From NCBI GenBank assembly GCA_905233325.1, contig CAJODU010000010.1:1-36327 (forward strand): a DNA stretch of 36,327 nucleotides, given 5' to 3'. Positions 1-6,923 of the stretch are shown here, piece after piece. Each line of letters starts with the position of its first letter. Within the stretch, counting starts at the first letter, position 1. The DNA is from an uncultured Selenomonadaceae bacterium. GTDB lineage: Bacteria > Bacillota > Negativicutes > Selenomonadales > Selenomonadaceae. A program made the position numbers and the translations under genes. The notes under the pieces were generated by a model that saw nothing but the letters and a program-made list of their open reading frames with translations, was not told the DNA's origin and searched no databases.

Positions 1-2254
1 TAAATCTTGCAAAGCTGCCATTTTTGCCCTTGATAACCTCCAGCTTGGCACTTATCTGCTGCTTGAGTTCCTCAACGTGAGAGATAATCCCGACAAGCCT
101 GCCGTCCCTCTTGAGGTCGTTGAGAGCGCGGATCGTTAAATCAAGAGTGTCGCTGTCAAGTGAGCCGAAACCCTCGTCAATGAAGATAGTATCAAGTTTA
201 ATTCCCCCTGCATTGTTTTGGACAACATCAGCCAACCCTAAGGCAAGAGAGAGGGAGGCAAGAAAAGATTCGCCGCCGGAGAGGGTCTCAACGGGACGGG
301 TGGAGCTTGTAAACTCGTCGTAAATCTCAAAATCCAGCCCGTAAAACTTGGCGTGGGAACTGGTCGACGATGCCCTGTAAGCAAGGCTGTAGCGGTTGTC
401 GCTCATAATCTTGAGCCGCTCGTTGGCCTCGTAGATGATATCCTGGAACATAGCATTTAGTATATAAGTTTGAAATTTCATATGGTGAGGATTGAAACCG
501 TTGGCAATGCGTGAAAGTTTCAGCCAGGTTTCACATTCTCGTTCGCGTTTTGCGATATGCTCTTGCAATTCTTTGATTGAGGTGAGCGACTTTTTGAGTT
601 GATCGCACCTTGCAGAAAGTTCATATGTCCGCTTGGTTTGCGTATTGTAAGCCTCTTCAAGCTCTTCAGATTTTTTAGTTAAAGCCTCAATATCTGGCTT
701 GGTCTTACCTTGTAGCTGTGACGTCAATTTAAGGCAGCTATCTTTGATAGTATGATAGGCGGAACTTTTGGCTGAGACTTGTTTCTCAAGGTTGTGATAG
801 TTGGTTTGTGCTGTGTTCCAAGCAGTATTCATTTCGTTGAGGCTTGCAGCGACGGTCTTGATCTCACTTTTCAAATCAGTGCTGCCGGTGTCGGTTTTGT
901 AACGAGCGTCAATTTGAGCCTCTTTCTCGTTGATGATACCTAACAATTTGGAGGCTGTATTGGCGGCATTTTTATACTCTTCGTCCTTGACTTTGAGTTC
1001 ATCTTTAATTTCCTGAAGGAGACGTTTGCCCTTTTTGAATCGTTTTTCGGCCTCTATGAATTTAGCCTTGTTTTGTTGCTCTTCTTGACGTTTTTGTTTC
1101 CAGTAAGCCGTCTCACCGAGATCACCCTTTTGAGCGATTGTATCTTGGTGAGTTTGAAGTTTGGCTTTATACTCGGCGAGCTTGGTGTCTGCGGCTGTTT
1201 TTCGATCATTAATTTTTTTCAAGGTCTTCTCTGCCTCTTCGATCTCCTCATCAGTAGGGATCAGTTCCTCGGATACCGCCAGCTTGGGGTGGACAGTTGA
1301 GCCGCAGACAGGGCAGGGATCACCGTCCCTCAAGTTATGTGCCAAAAGTGCCGCCCTGCCGAGCCTTGCAAGCTGTTTCAAGCGATCTATGCTGCGTTGT
1401 TGCTTTATACGTTCTTCTTCAATATCAGCACAAGCCTTTATTGCCGTCTCAATCAGCTTGTTAGTCGCCTTTATGTCATTGAGCAACTTGTCGCGAGATT
1501 CGCATTCTTTGACTTTGGCATCGTATTTTTCAAAATCCGCCGCAACCTTAGAGTAGGCCTTGGTTTCACGGAGAAGTTCATCAAGTCTGCCCTCATAGGC
1601 CGCCGCTTTCTTGTTAAGGTTTTTAATATCATTAGACGCTGCCTTTGCCTTGTCGTCTGCGACTTTGAAGTCCTTTTCGGCATTTCGGAGTTGGGTGAGC
1701 AGTTCAAGCGTTTTGTTTAATTCTTCCAGACTTTTTTCAAGTTGTTTGCGATCATTTTCAAGATTCTTGTGCTTTTCATATTCGACCTTAGCTGTCTCCA
1801 TTTCAGTTTGAGCCTTTTGCCATTGCTTTTTGGCAGCCGTGAGTTTCTCTATTTCAGCATCACGCTCTTGGAATTTTTGATAGATGGCACGACCTTTTTC
1901 AAGGTTATCGCGAGCCTCTTTCCGAGAGACAGACAATGTCTTAGACAAAGCCTGTGCCTGCTCCAGGGCGATTTCAGCCGCCTTGATTAATTCCGTCAAT
2001 TCCTCATCAGTTTCGGCACCAAACTCACTGAGCTTGTCGCTATACTGTTTCTGAAAGTTTTGAAGTTCAGCGTTGAGAGTATCAGCCTTGCTCTTGAGGT
2101 GTTCCTCAACGAGTTTGTAGAAACCCGCATTAAAGAGCGTATCAAGGATTTTCTGTCGGTCAGTCGTCTTGGAGAAGAGGAACTTTTTAAATTCACCCTG
2201 CTGAAGGAGGATTACCTGGCGGAATTGTTCACTACCGAAACCTATCAGTTCCAT
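1..2254 (-). CDS. sbcC: SbcC exonuclease subunit, main segment (after frameshift; C-terminus cut by window edge)
   Basis: This is the body of the SbcC ATPase, which with SbcD forms a Rad50/Mre11-like nuclease that cleaves DNA ends and hairpins. The minus-strand frame is open from about 2337 to base 1. It shows the FRQVILLQQGEF motif that follows the N-terminal ATPase lobe, two long coiled-coil arms, a zinc-hook CPVCG at 1301-1315, then the C-terminal ATPase lobe with LSGGESFLASLSLALGLAD (about 235-295) and the Walker B/D-loop IFIDEGFGSLD (about 155-195). The final residues in view read SFARF and the stop lies beyond base 1. The N-terminal 100 or so residues are in a different frame (2232-2618), so the gene is broken by one frameshift near 2290-2335. 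The coordinate 2254 is only the first in-frame ATG after the break, not a proposed true start. Confidence 0.93.
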   Translation of the reverse strand, partial: MELIGFGSEQFRQVILLQQGEFKKFLFSKTTDRQKILDTLFNAGFYKLVEEHLKSKADTLNAELQNFQKQYSDKLSEFGAETDEELTELIKAAEIALEQAQALSKTLSVSRKEARDNLEKGRAIYQKFQERDAEIEKLTAAKKQWQKAQTEMETAKVEYEKHKNLENDRKQLEKSLEELNKTLELLTQLRNAEKDFKVADDKAKAASNDIKNLNKKAAAYEGRLDELLRETKAYSKVAADFEKYDAKVKECESRDKLLNDIKATNKLIETAIKACADIEEERIKQQRSIDRLKQLARLGRAALLAHNLRDGDPCPVCGSTVHPKLAVSEELIPTDEEIEEAEKTLKKINDRKTAADTKLAEYKAKLQTHQDTIAQKGDLGETAYWKQKRQEEQQNKAKFIEAEKRFKKGKRLLQEIKDELKVKDEEYKNAANTASKLLGIINEKEAQIDARYKTDTGSTDLKSEIKTVAASLNEMNTAWNTAQTNYHNLEKQVSAKSSAYHTIKDSCLKLTSQLQGKTKPDIEALTKKSEELEEAYNTQTKRTYELSARCDQLKKSLTSIKELQEHIAKRERECETWLKLSRIANGFNPHHMKFQTYILNAMFQDIIYEANERLKIMSDNRYSLAYRASSTSSHAKFYGLDFEIYDEFTSSTRPVETLSGGESFLASLSLALGLADVVQNNAGGIKLDTIFIDEGFGSLDSDTLDLTIRALNDLKRDGRLVGIISHVEELKQQISAKLEVIKGKNGSFARF

Positions 2255-2618
2255 GATTCGGGCGGAGACGTTCTTGGTGAGGACTGTGCCGGAGTTCGGA
2301 GGAGGTCTTTTGGAGATTGGCGGAGATTGTCCGCTTTACCCTGTAGAGTTTTTCACCAAGGGCAAAAGTGAAGTCAACTTCGGTGGGGGTGTCGGCGTCA
2401 GCATGCTCGGAGCGCATCATCTTGCCATCTTTACCGTTTCCTAGGTTGTTGTTGCCGTAGAGGGCAAAGAGGATAGCGTCGAAAATGGTGGTCTTACCCG
2501 CACCGGTTGGGCCGTGAATTAAAAAAAGATTGTCACCGGCAAGCCCCTCCTCAAAATTTATATATTGACGCTTGGCATAAGATCCAAAAGCAGTTATAGA
2601 CAAGCTAATCGGTCTCAC
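2232..2618 (-). CDS. sbcC: SbcC N-terminal segment (frame-shifted part of sbcC)
   Basis: This frame encodes the N-terminal ATPase lobe of SbcC. It begins with GTG at 2616-2618, one base after the sbcD stop, so the two are translationally coupled. It contains the start typical of the family (MRPISLSITAFGSYA), Walker A GPTGAGKTTIFDAILFALYG, and the strand ending in LYRVKRT. Beyond that the frame loses similarity and stops at 2232, while the neighbouring frame takes up the family sequence. The most natural join is one extra base near the ACAATC at about 2325-2331 (minus-strand sense), giving RTSPPISKRPP and then the downstream frame. Because the rest of the gene is well preserved, a sequencing or assembly error is as likely as a real mutation. 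Confidence 0.88.
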   Translation of the reverse strand: MRPISLSITAFGSYAKRQYINFEEGLAGDNLFLIHGPTGAGKTTIFDAILFALYGNNNLGNGKDGKMMRSEHADADTPTEVDFTFALGEKLYRVKRTISANLQKTSSELRHSPHQERLRPNHGTDRFR

Positions 2619-2619
2619 T

Positions 2620-3744
2620 TTACAGCCCCCTCTCTATATCTTCAATCAAATCTGTCATTACGGACAATTCTTCATCAGATAATGATTCGCCGGTGGTGTC
2701 TTTGAAGAATTTTTTGAAGAGGTCGATGTGAGAGACATTCTCGATGGATTTAGCACCATTGCTACTTCCTGCCAATACTCTATCAACGGGCTTGATTTCC
2801 AGGAGATTAGGGAACTTCTTGCGCAGAAGGGCGTTGTGACTGTTTATCATTACGCCTTCATACTGTACGGAGATATAGTCGTCAGAATCGGCTTCATTGT
2901 TGAGAATATCAACCGCTTTGCCTTTGATCACTCTGACATCATGCAAGGGGTTGAGGGGGAGGATTTGCGTGATAATATTACCCTCACCGTCAATGTCAAC
3001 TAGAGTGATACTTTTGGATTGTTTCCACTCGTCGAAGGAGTATTTCAGCAAGGAGCCGCTGTATCTAATATTTCTATCATTCAAAGTTGAGCCGTGGAGG
3101 TGTCCGAGGGCGGTGTAATTGAAGTCCTTAAAGTGGTGAGGACTGACTTGACCGGCACCGCCGGGTAGTTTCTTTTCGGAGCCGGATTCAACACCGCCGG
3201 CTATGAAGGCGTGACTGACGGCAATGCTGCGGGCGTTAGTCGGAATAGTGGAGCGAGCAGCTTTGACGAGGACAGCCGCAGCGTCGTTGTAGGTGAAGTC
3301 CTCATCAGTGTCAACGTCGAAGGCGGTCTTGACTTTTGGGGGATCAAAGTAGGGAATCAGTGAGAAGTAGACTTCACCGAAGGAATCCTTGAGGACAACA
3401 GGATCAGCAACCTCGGTGAGCTTGGCGCGAATGTGGAAGTTGGTATTGTCAAAGAGTTTGCTGCCGAAGTTCAATCTGCCCTCGCTGTCGTGATTTCCGG
3501 CAATGCAAAGGACGTGGAGATCGTGCTTGATGATGAGTTCGTTGAGGACGTGATCAAAAAGATTGACAGCATCTTCCGGAGGGATATTTCTATCATAAAT
3601 ATCACCGGCAATGAGGATTGCGTCAACGTTTTGGGTGTCAACTATCTCTAAAAATTGATCGAGAATATATCTTTGATCTTCAATAAGCGACCGGCTTTTC
3701 AGATACTTACCCAAGTGCCAGTCAGCCGTGTGAATAAACCTCAT
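2620..3744 (-). CDS. sbcD: SbcD nuclease subunit (Mre11-like metallophosphoesterase)
   Basis: SbcD is the nuclease half of the SbcCD complex, acting on DNA ends and hairpins in the cytoplasm. The 374-residue product has the calcineurin-like phosphoesterase motifs in order: HTADWHLGK near the N-terminus, GDIYDR, CIAGNHDSEGR, AVSHAF and ALGHLHG, which supply the metal ligands. The C-terminal SbcD cap follows. The chosen start is the ATG at 3742-3744, because AAAGGAGCG lies just upstream and the protein then begins at MRFIHTADWH as in the family; a longer frame to 3798 would place coding sequence over the likely promoter. The stop is followed after one base by the GTG of sbcC, so sbcDC is an operon. 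Confidence 0.96.
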   Translation of the reverse strand: MRFIHTADWHLGKYLKSRSLIEDQRYILDQFLEIVDTQNVDAILIAGDIYDRNIPPEDAVNLFDHVLNELIIKHDLHVLCIAGNHDSEGRLNFGSKLFDNTNFHIRAKLTEVADPVVLKDSFGEVYFSLIPYFDPPKVKTAFDVDTDEDFTYNDAAAVLVKAARSTIPTNARSIAVSHAFIAGGVESGSEKKLPGGAGQVSPHHFKDFNYTALGHLHGSTLNDRNIRYSGSLLKYSFDEWKQSKSITLVDIDGEGNIITQILPLNPLHDVRVIKGKAVDILNNEADSDDYISVQYEGVMINSHNALLRKKFPNLLEIKPVDRVLAGSSNGAKSIENVSHIDLFKKFFKDTTGESLSDEELSVMTDLIEDIERGL

Positions 3745-3769
3745 AATATCGCTCCTTTTAATATTAGAT

Positions 3770-3798
3770 AACATATCACAGATTGCTTGAAATTGCAA
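3770..3798 (-). promoter_or_regulatory. Candidate sbcDC promoter
   Basis: On the minus strand TTGCAA (3793-3798) and TATGTT (3770-3775) are separated by 17 bases, and the -10 is preceded by TG as in extended -10 promoters. An inverted repeat GCTTG/CAAGC (3785-3800) overlaps the -35. Position fits the ATG at 3744. Sequence match only. Confidence 0.45.
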
Positions 3799-3874
3799 GC
3801 CTTTGGGTGCGTTTTTTGATTTTTGAACTCAATCAATGCAGGAGATTTTGATTTTGTCAAATTCGCAAAAAATC

Positions 3875-3903
3875 TTGCATTTCGCAAATACATTTGCTAA
3901 ACT
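3875..3903 (+). promoter_or_regulatory. Candidate promoter for the esterase-like/SYLF pair
   Basis: TTGCAT (3875-3880) and TAAACT (3898-3903) are spaced by exactly 17 bases, with a start of transcription expected near 3910. This argues that the coding start is the ATG at 3945 (behind GAGGTGGGAT), not the in-frame ATG at 3894, which lies inside the promoter. Confidence 0.5.
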
Positions 3904-3944
3904 ATGGTGGAAAAAATAGATTTGAGATCAATGTGAGGTGGGAT

Positions 3945-5930
3945 ATGAAAAAATTATTCACTATTGAAGAGTTTGCGATTACCTTTGTTGCAGCTCTCGG
4001 CTATGGATTCAGCTTTGAAATTCCCAAAATTCTGGGTTATCCGGAATGGCTGTGCGGAGTGATTTGCCTTGTTGCCGGAATACCGCTGGAAATGCTGGAA
4101 CGTAAGATCGTTTTCAGCGGGGTCGTACAGAAAAAAAGGGTACGCCGCTATATGGCTCTTGCCGCACTCGTTCTCGTCTGTTTGCTTGCCCAATATTTCG
4201 CCATGTACCATATGAATGTGGATATGTCAAAATATGTAACAGGGCAGTATGGATTTATCATCATCATCACACTTCTAATTTTCACTTTCAGAATGATCAT
4301 TCGCTGGTATCAAATCCGAAAAATCCGTCAGCACTACGGTGAGGGGGAGAGCGGTTTCTTATTTGACGGTCTGCTGAAAAAAAGCGATCTTGATGAACTG
4401 AATCGGCAAAATCAGCCAATCCGCGGCTCATATGATGAGGATCGTGCAGTAAAGACAAGAACAGGTGTCTTTGTCGGTGAAAAATATAATAATTCCCTTT
4501 TTTTCTGCGGTATTCCTTACGCCAAGCCACCCGTCGGCGAACGTCGCTGGAAAGCTCCTGAGTTACTGCCTGAATCAAATGATGTGTTTGAGGCTAAATA
4601 TTTAGGCGCATCTGCAATTCAAGTTGATTACAACGGTTCGCTCTTAAAACACCACAGACAAAGCGAGGATTGCTTGACGCTGAATATTTGTACAGACGGT
4701 AAGAAGACGACCCAAAAAAAGCCGGTCATTGTAATTTTTCACCATGGTGATTTTTCATATGGCGGCAGTGCCGATCCGCTGCTGTATGGTGAAAATTTTA
4801 TCCGCAACTATCCGAATACTGTGGGAATCACCTTCAATTACCGCCTCGGAATCTTCGGCTTTATTGATTTTTCCGAGACACCCGGTGGCGAGGCTTATCC
4901 CGACGCACTTAATCTCGGCTTGCTCGATCAGATCGCGGCACTTAGATGGATTAAAGAGAATATCTCCGCCTTTGGTGGTGATCCCGAACGAATTACCGTA
5001 ATGGGTTTTGAATCGGGAGCAATCTCCATCAGTCTCCTTGCGGCGTCCGAACAAGCGAAGGGACTTTTCCAAAAAGCATTCATATTTTCAGGAAGTCCCC
5101 TGGCGGCTTACGATAATCCGAAAACATCAAGAAATTTAGCGAAAAAGCTCCTGCAAGAAACCTCTACAACAACGATGGAAGAGCTTTTAAGACTTCCGAC
5201 AGAAAAATTGAAAGAAGTGTCGCAAAAACTTGCACTGGATTTATCCGGCCCAACCCGAGACGATAAACTTATTCCCGTTGACGTGTGTGCTGCTTATCGA
5301 AACGGAGCCGCTTCCGGCATCAAATTCATAATCGGTATACCAAATAATGAAAGGCAAATTTACAAATCATTTGTCGGCGATCAAAAATACGAGGATCTTA
5401 TATCAAAGGAACTGACCTACATTCTGCATTACCTTGAGGGGGACTATCCCGCCGAAATAAAAGCCGTAAAAGCCTATATCGAAGAGCAAACGGCGGTAAG
5501 ACCTGCATTGGAAGTAAAAGCAAAGCTGGTGGAGCAATTTGGCGTTTTAGGTGCCTATCTTTGTGCGAAAAAATTATCAGAGAGCGGAAATCAAGTCCAT
5601 ATGCTTTACTGGTCTATGAAACCTCTGATTGAAAACCTGGGTTCCGGCACTGTGGATGCGGTGGCAACTTTTTTGGGAAATCAAAAGTCGGTGCAAATGT
5701 ACGGCAATGTGCTGAATCAGGATATAGCCGAAACTCTACAGAAACTGTTTCGGAAATTTGAAAACGAGGACGAGATGCGGCTTTTCAATAATGAAATCAA
5801 GGGAATCAGTGCCGTTGACTGGAAAGCGTTTCCACAAGCTCTCATTGTTTCCGAGAAATCATTTCAATGCGAGCCGATTGCTGACAAGTTGACTGATATC
5901 AAATGCTTGCTAAAAATTCTTGAAGGATAA
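3945..5930 (+). CDS. Membrane-anchored type-B carboxylesterase-like protein, catalytic residues lost
   Basis: The 661-residue product has three to four hydrophobic segments (roughly residues 10-30, 34-50, 70-88, 103-119), then a carboxylesterase type-B domain. Family landmarks are GIPYAKPPVGERRW (about 189-202), SEDCLTLNI (240-248), NYRLGIFGF (298-306) and FGGDPERITV (343-352). The usual nucleophile stretch GESAG aligns without gaps to GFESG at 354-358, so Glu356 sits where Ser is expected. The oxyanion HGG is HHG (266-268), and the catalytic His region (about 562-577, ENLGSGTVDAV) contains no His; only the acidic residue (NNER, near 467) looks kept. It is therefore probably not an esterase but a binding or scaffold protein at the membrane. 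SD GAGGTGGG precedes ATG 3945. The SYLF gene follows after 26 bases, probably in one operon. Confidence 0.85.
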   Translation: MKKLFTIEEFAITFVAALGYGFSFEIPKILGYPEWLCGVICLVAGIPLEMLERKIVFSGVVQKKRVRRYMALAALVLVCLLAQYFAMYHMNVDMSKYVTGQYGFIIIITLLIFTFRMIIRWYQIRKIRQHYGEGESGFLFDGLLKKSDLDELNRQNQPIRGSYDEDRAVKTRTGVFVGEKYNNSLFFCGIPYAKPPVGERRWKAPELLPESNDVFEAKYLGASAIQVDYNGSLLKHHRQSEDCLTLNICTDGKKTTQKKPVIVIFHHGDFSYGGSADPLLYGENFIRNYPNTVGITFNYRLGIFGFIDFSETPGGEAYPDALNLGLLDQIAALRWIKENISAFGGDPERITVMGFESGAISISLLAASEQAKGLFQKAFIFSGSPLAAYDNPKTSRNLAKKLLQETSTTTMEELLRLPTEKLKEVSQKLALDLSGPTRDDKLIPVDVCAAYRNGAASGIKFIIGIPNNERQIYKSFVGDQKYEDLISKELTYILHYLEGDYPAEIKAVKAYIEEQTAVRPALEVKAKLVEQFGVLGAYLCAKKLSESGNQVHMLYWSMKPLIENLGSGTVDAVATFLGNQKSVQMYGNVLNQDIAETLQKLFRKFENEDEMRLFNNEIKGISAVDWKAFPQALIVSEKSFQCEPIADKLTDIKCLLKILEG

Positions 5931-5956
5931 TAAAATTTAAAAAAGGAGAATTTAAT

Positions 5957-6640
5957 ATGAAAAAATTTTTTTCGCTTTTAATTTCTTTAACTCTGATCTG
6001 CTTGTTTGCTACTTCTACAGTCACTTTTGCAAAGATGACAAAGGAAGAAACACGTGCAAAATTGGATAAAATGTCTGTAGAAGTCCTGGATAAAATGTAT
6101 GCAAAATATCCTGATTCAAAGTCGGCGGTTGAAAAATCTTACGCCTACTGTACAATCAGTGCTGCCGGTGTCAAATGGGGATTTTTGGGTGACGATCACG
6201 GTCGCGGACTTGCTTACAACAAAGAAACAGGCAAAAAAATTTATATGAAGATGAAGGAAGTGAGTCTCGGCGTAAATTTCGGTGCGAAGGAATATGACTT
6301 GCTTTTTGTTATTCAAAATCAAACTGCTTGGGAAAGATTTATTTCCGGAAATATAAAATTTGGAACTGAAGTTTCAGCTCAGGCAAGCGACGGAGTGAGT
6401 GGCGACACTTTTGCCAACGCGACTATTGTTGCAAATGGCGTGTGGCTTTATCAACTTGATAAAAAGGGATTGGCTGTTGAATTATCTTTGAAGGGTGCGA
6501 GAATTTCTCCATTCAGAACGCTCAATGATAAAGAAGAGCCTAATGATAAAAAAGAGATTAATGACAATGAAGAGGCTAATGATGAAAAAGACTCTAATGC
6601 TGAAGAAAATCTCAATGATAAAGAAGTGGTCACTAAATGA
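5957..6640 (+). CDS. Exported SYLF/YSC84-like (DUF500) protein with hexapeptide repeat tail
   Basis: The 227-residue protein starts with a signal peptide (MKKFFSLLISLTLICLFATS, cleavage likely after TFA at residue 25). Residues about 35-185 resemble the SYLF/YSC84 fold: CTISAAGVKWGFLGDDHGRG, then LLFVIQNQTAWERFISGNIKF and a glycine/alanine-rich strand region. In eukaryotes SYLF domains bind phosphoinositides; in bacteria the exported versions have no settled role, and lipid binding is only an inference. The tail (190-225) is six charged hexapeptides of the form ND(K/N)(E/K)(E/K)x. SD AAAAGGAG is well placed. The gene sits 26 bases behind the membrane esterase-like gene, suggesting a shared envelope task. 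Confidence 0.75.
   Translation: MKKFFSLLISLTLICLFATSTVTFAKMTKEETRAKLDKMSVEVLDKMYAKYPDSKSAVEKSYAYCTISAAGVKWGFLGDDHGRGLAYNKETGKKIYMKMKEVSLGVNFGAKEYDLLFVIQNQTAWERFISGNIKFGTEVSAQASDGVSGDTFANATIVANGVWLYQLDKKGLAVELSLKGARISPFRTLNDKEEPNDKKEINDNEEANDEKDSNAEENLNDKEVVTK
6524..6631 (+). repeat. 18-bp in-frame tandem repeat, six diverged units
   Basis: Six consecutive 18-base units, each starting AATGAT/AATGAC/AATGCT, encode NDKEEP, NDKKEI, NDNEEA, NDEKDS, NAEENL and NDKEVV. The units keep the reading frame, so the repeat can grow or shrink without breaking the SYLF gene. Confidence 0.85.
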
Positions 6641-6654
6641 ATAATTTTTTTAAG

Positions 6655-6857
6655 ATGAATGCAATCGCTATCCTTTTTGTATTTATTTTCACTTTGGCAC
6701 ATATTTTGTGATTGCATATTTTTTCCTCCTATTCGGATTTTACCACAAATTTTTTGTCCGTCAAATCGGACAGAGTGGCAATGTGTGGTTTGATCATTTC
6801 ATGCTGCCCAAAAAGCAGCGGAATCAGCCGTGGATTGTAGCCAGACCGCAAAAATAA
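6655..6857 (+). other. Possible small frameshifted membrane-protein ORF in the 6641-6923 gap
   Basis: An ATG at 6655 opens a short hydrophobic frame (MNAIAILFVFIFTLAHIL, stop at 6709-6711). The overlapping frame from GTG 6708 continues with VIAYFFLLFGFYHKFF and a basic tail ending ARPQK, stop at 6855-6857 (49 codons). Together the two would give a single-span peptide with a cytosolic basic tail, needing one frameshift near 6705. No convincing ribosome binding site precedes either start. It may be a decayed small gene or chance; otherwise the gap shows no clear terminator or gene. Confidence 0.2.
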
Positions 6858-6923
6858 GATGAAATATCTTAAATGATAACGTAAAAATTTGTAATATCAA
6901 TATAAAGGAAAAGGAATTAATTA

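Noticed and set aside
2060..2371. Plus-strand frame of 103 codons opposite sbcC, and other plus frames at 1073-1990
   Set aside because: They are antisense shadows of the SbcC coiled-coil frame, which shows all family motifs on the minus strand.
3894..3944. Earlier ATG for the esterase-like gene
   Set aside because: It lies inside the likely -10 box and lacks an SD, while ATG 3945 has GAGGTGGG.
6451..6717. Minus-strand frame of 88 codons over the hexapeptide repeat
   Set aside because: It is the low-complexity Ser/Leu antisense of the repeat and has no SD.
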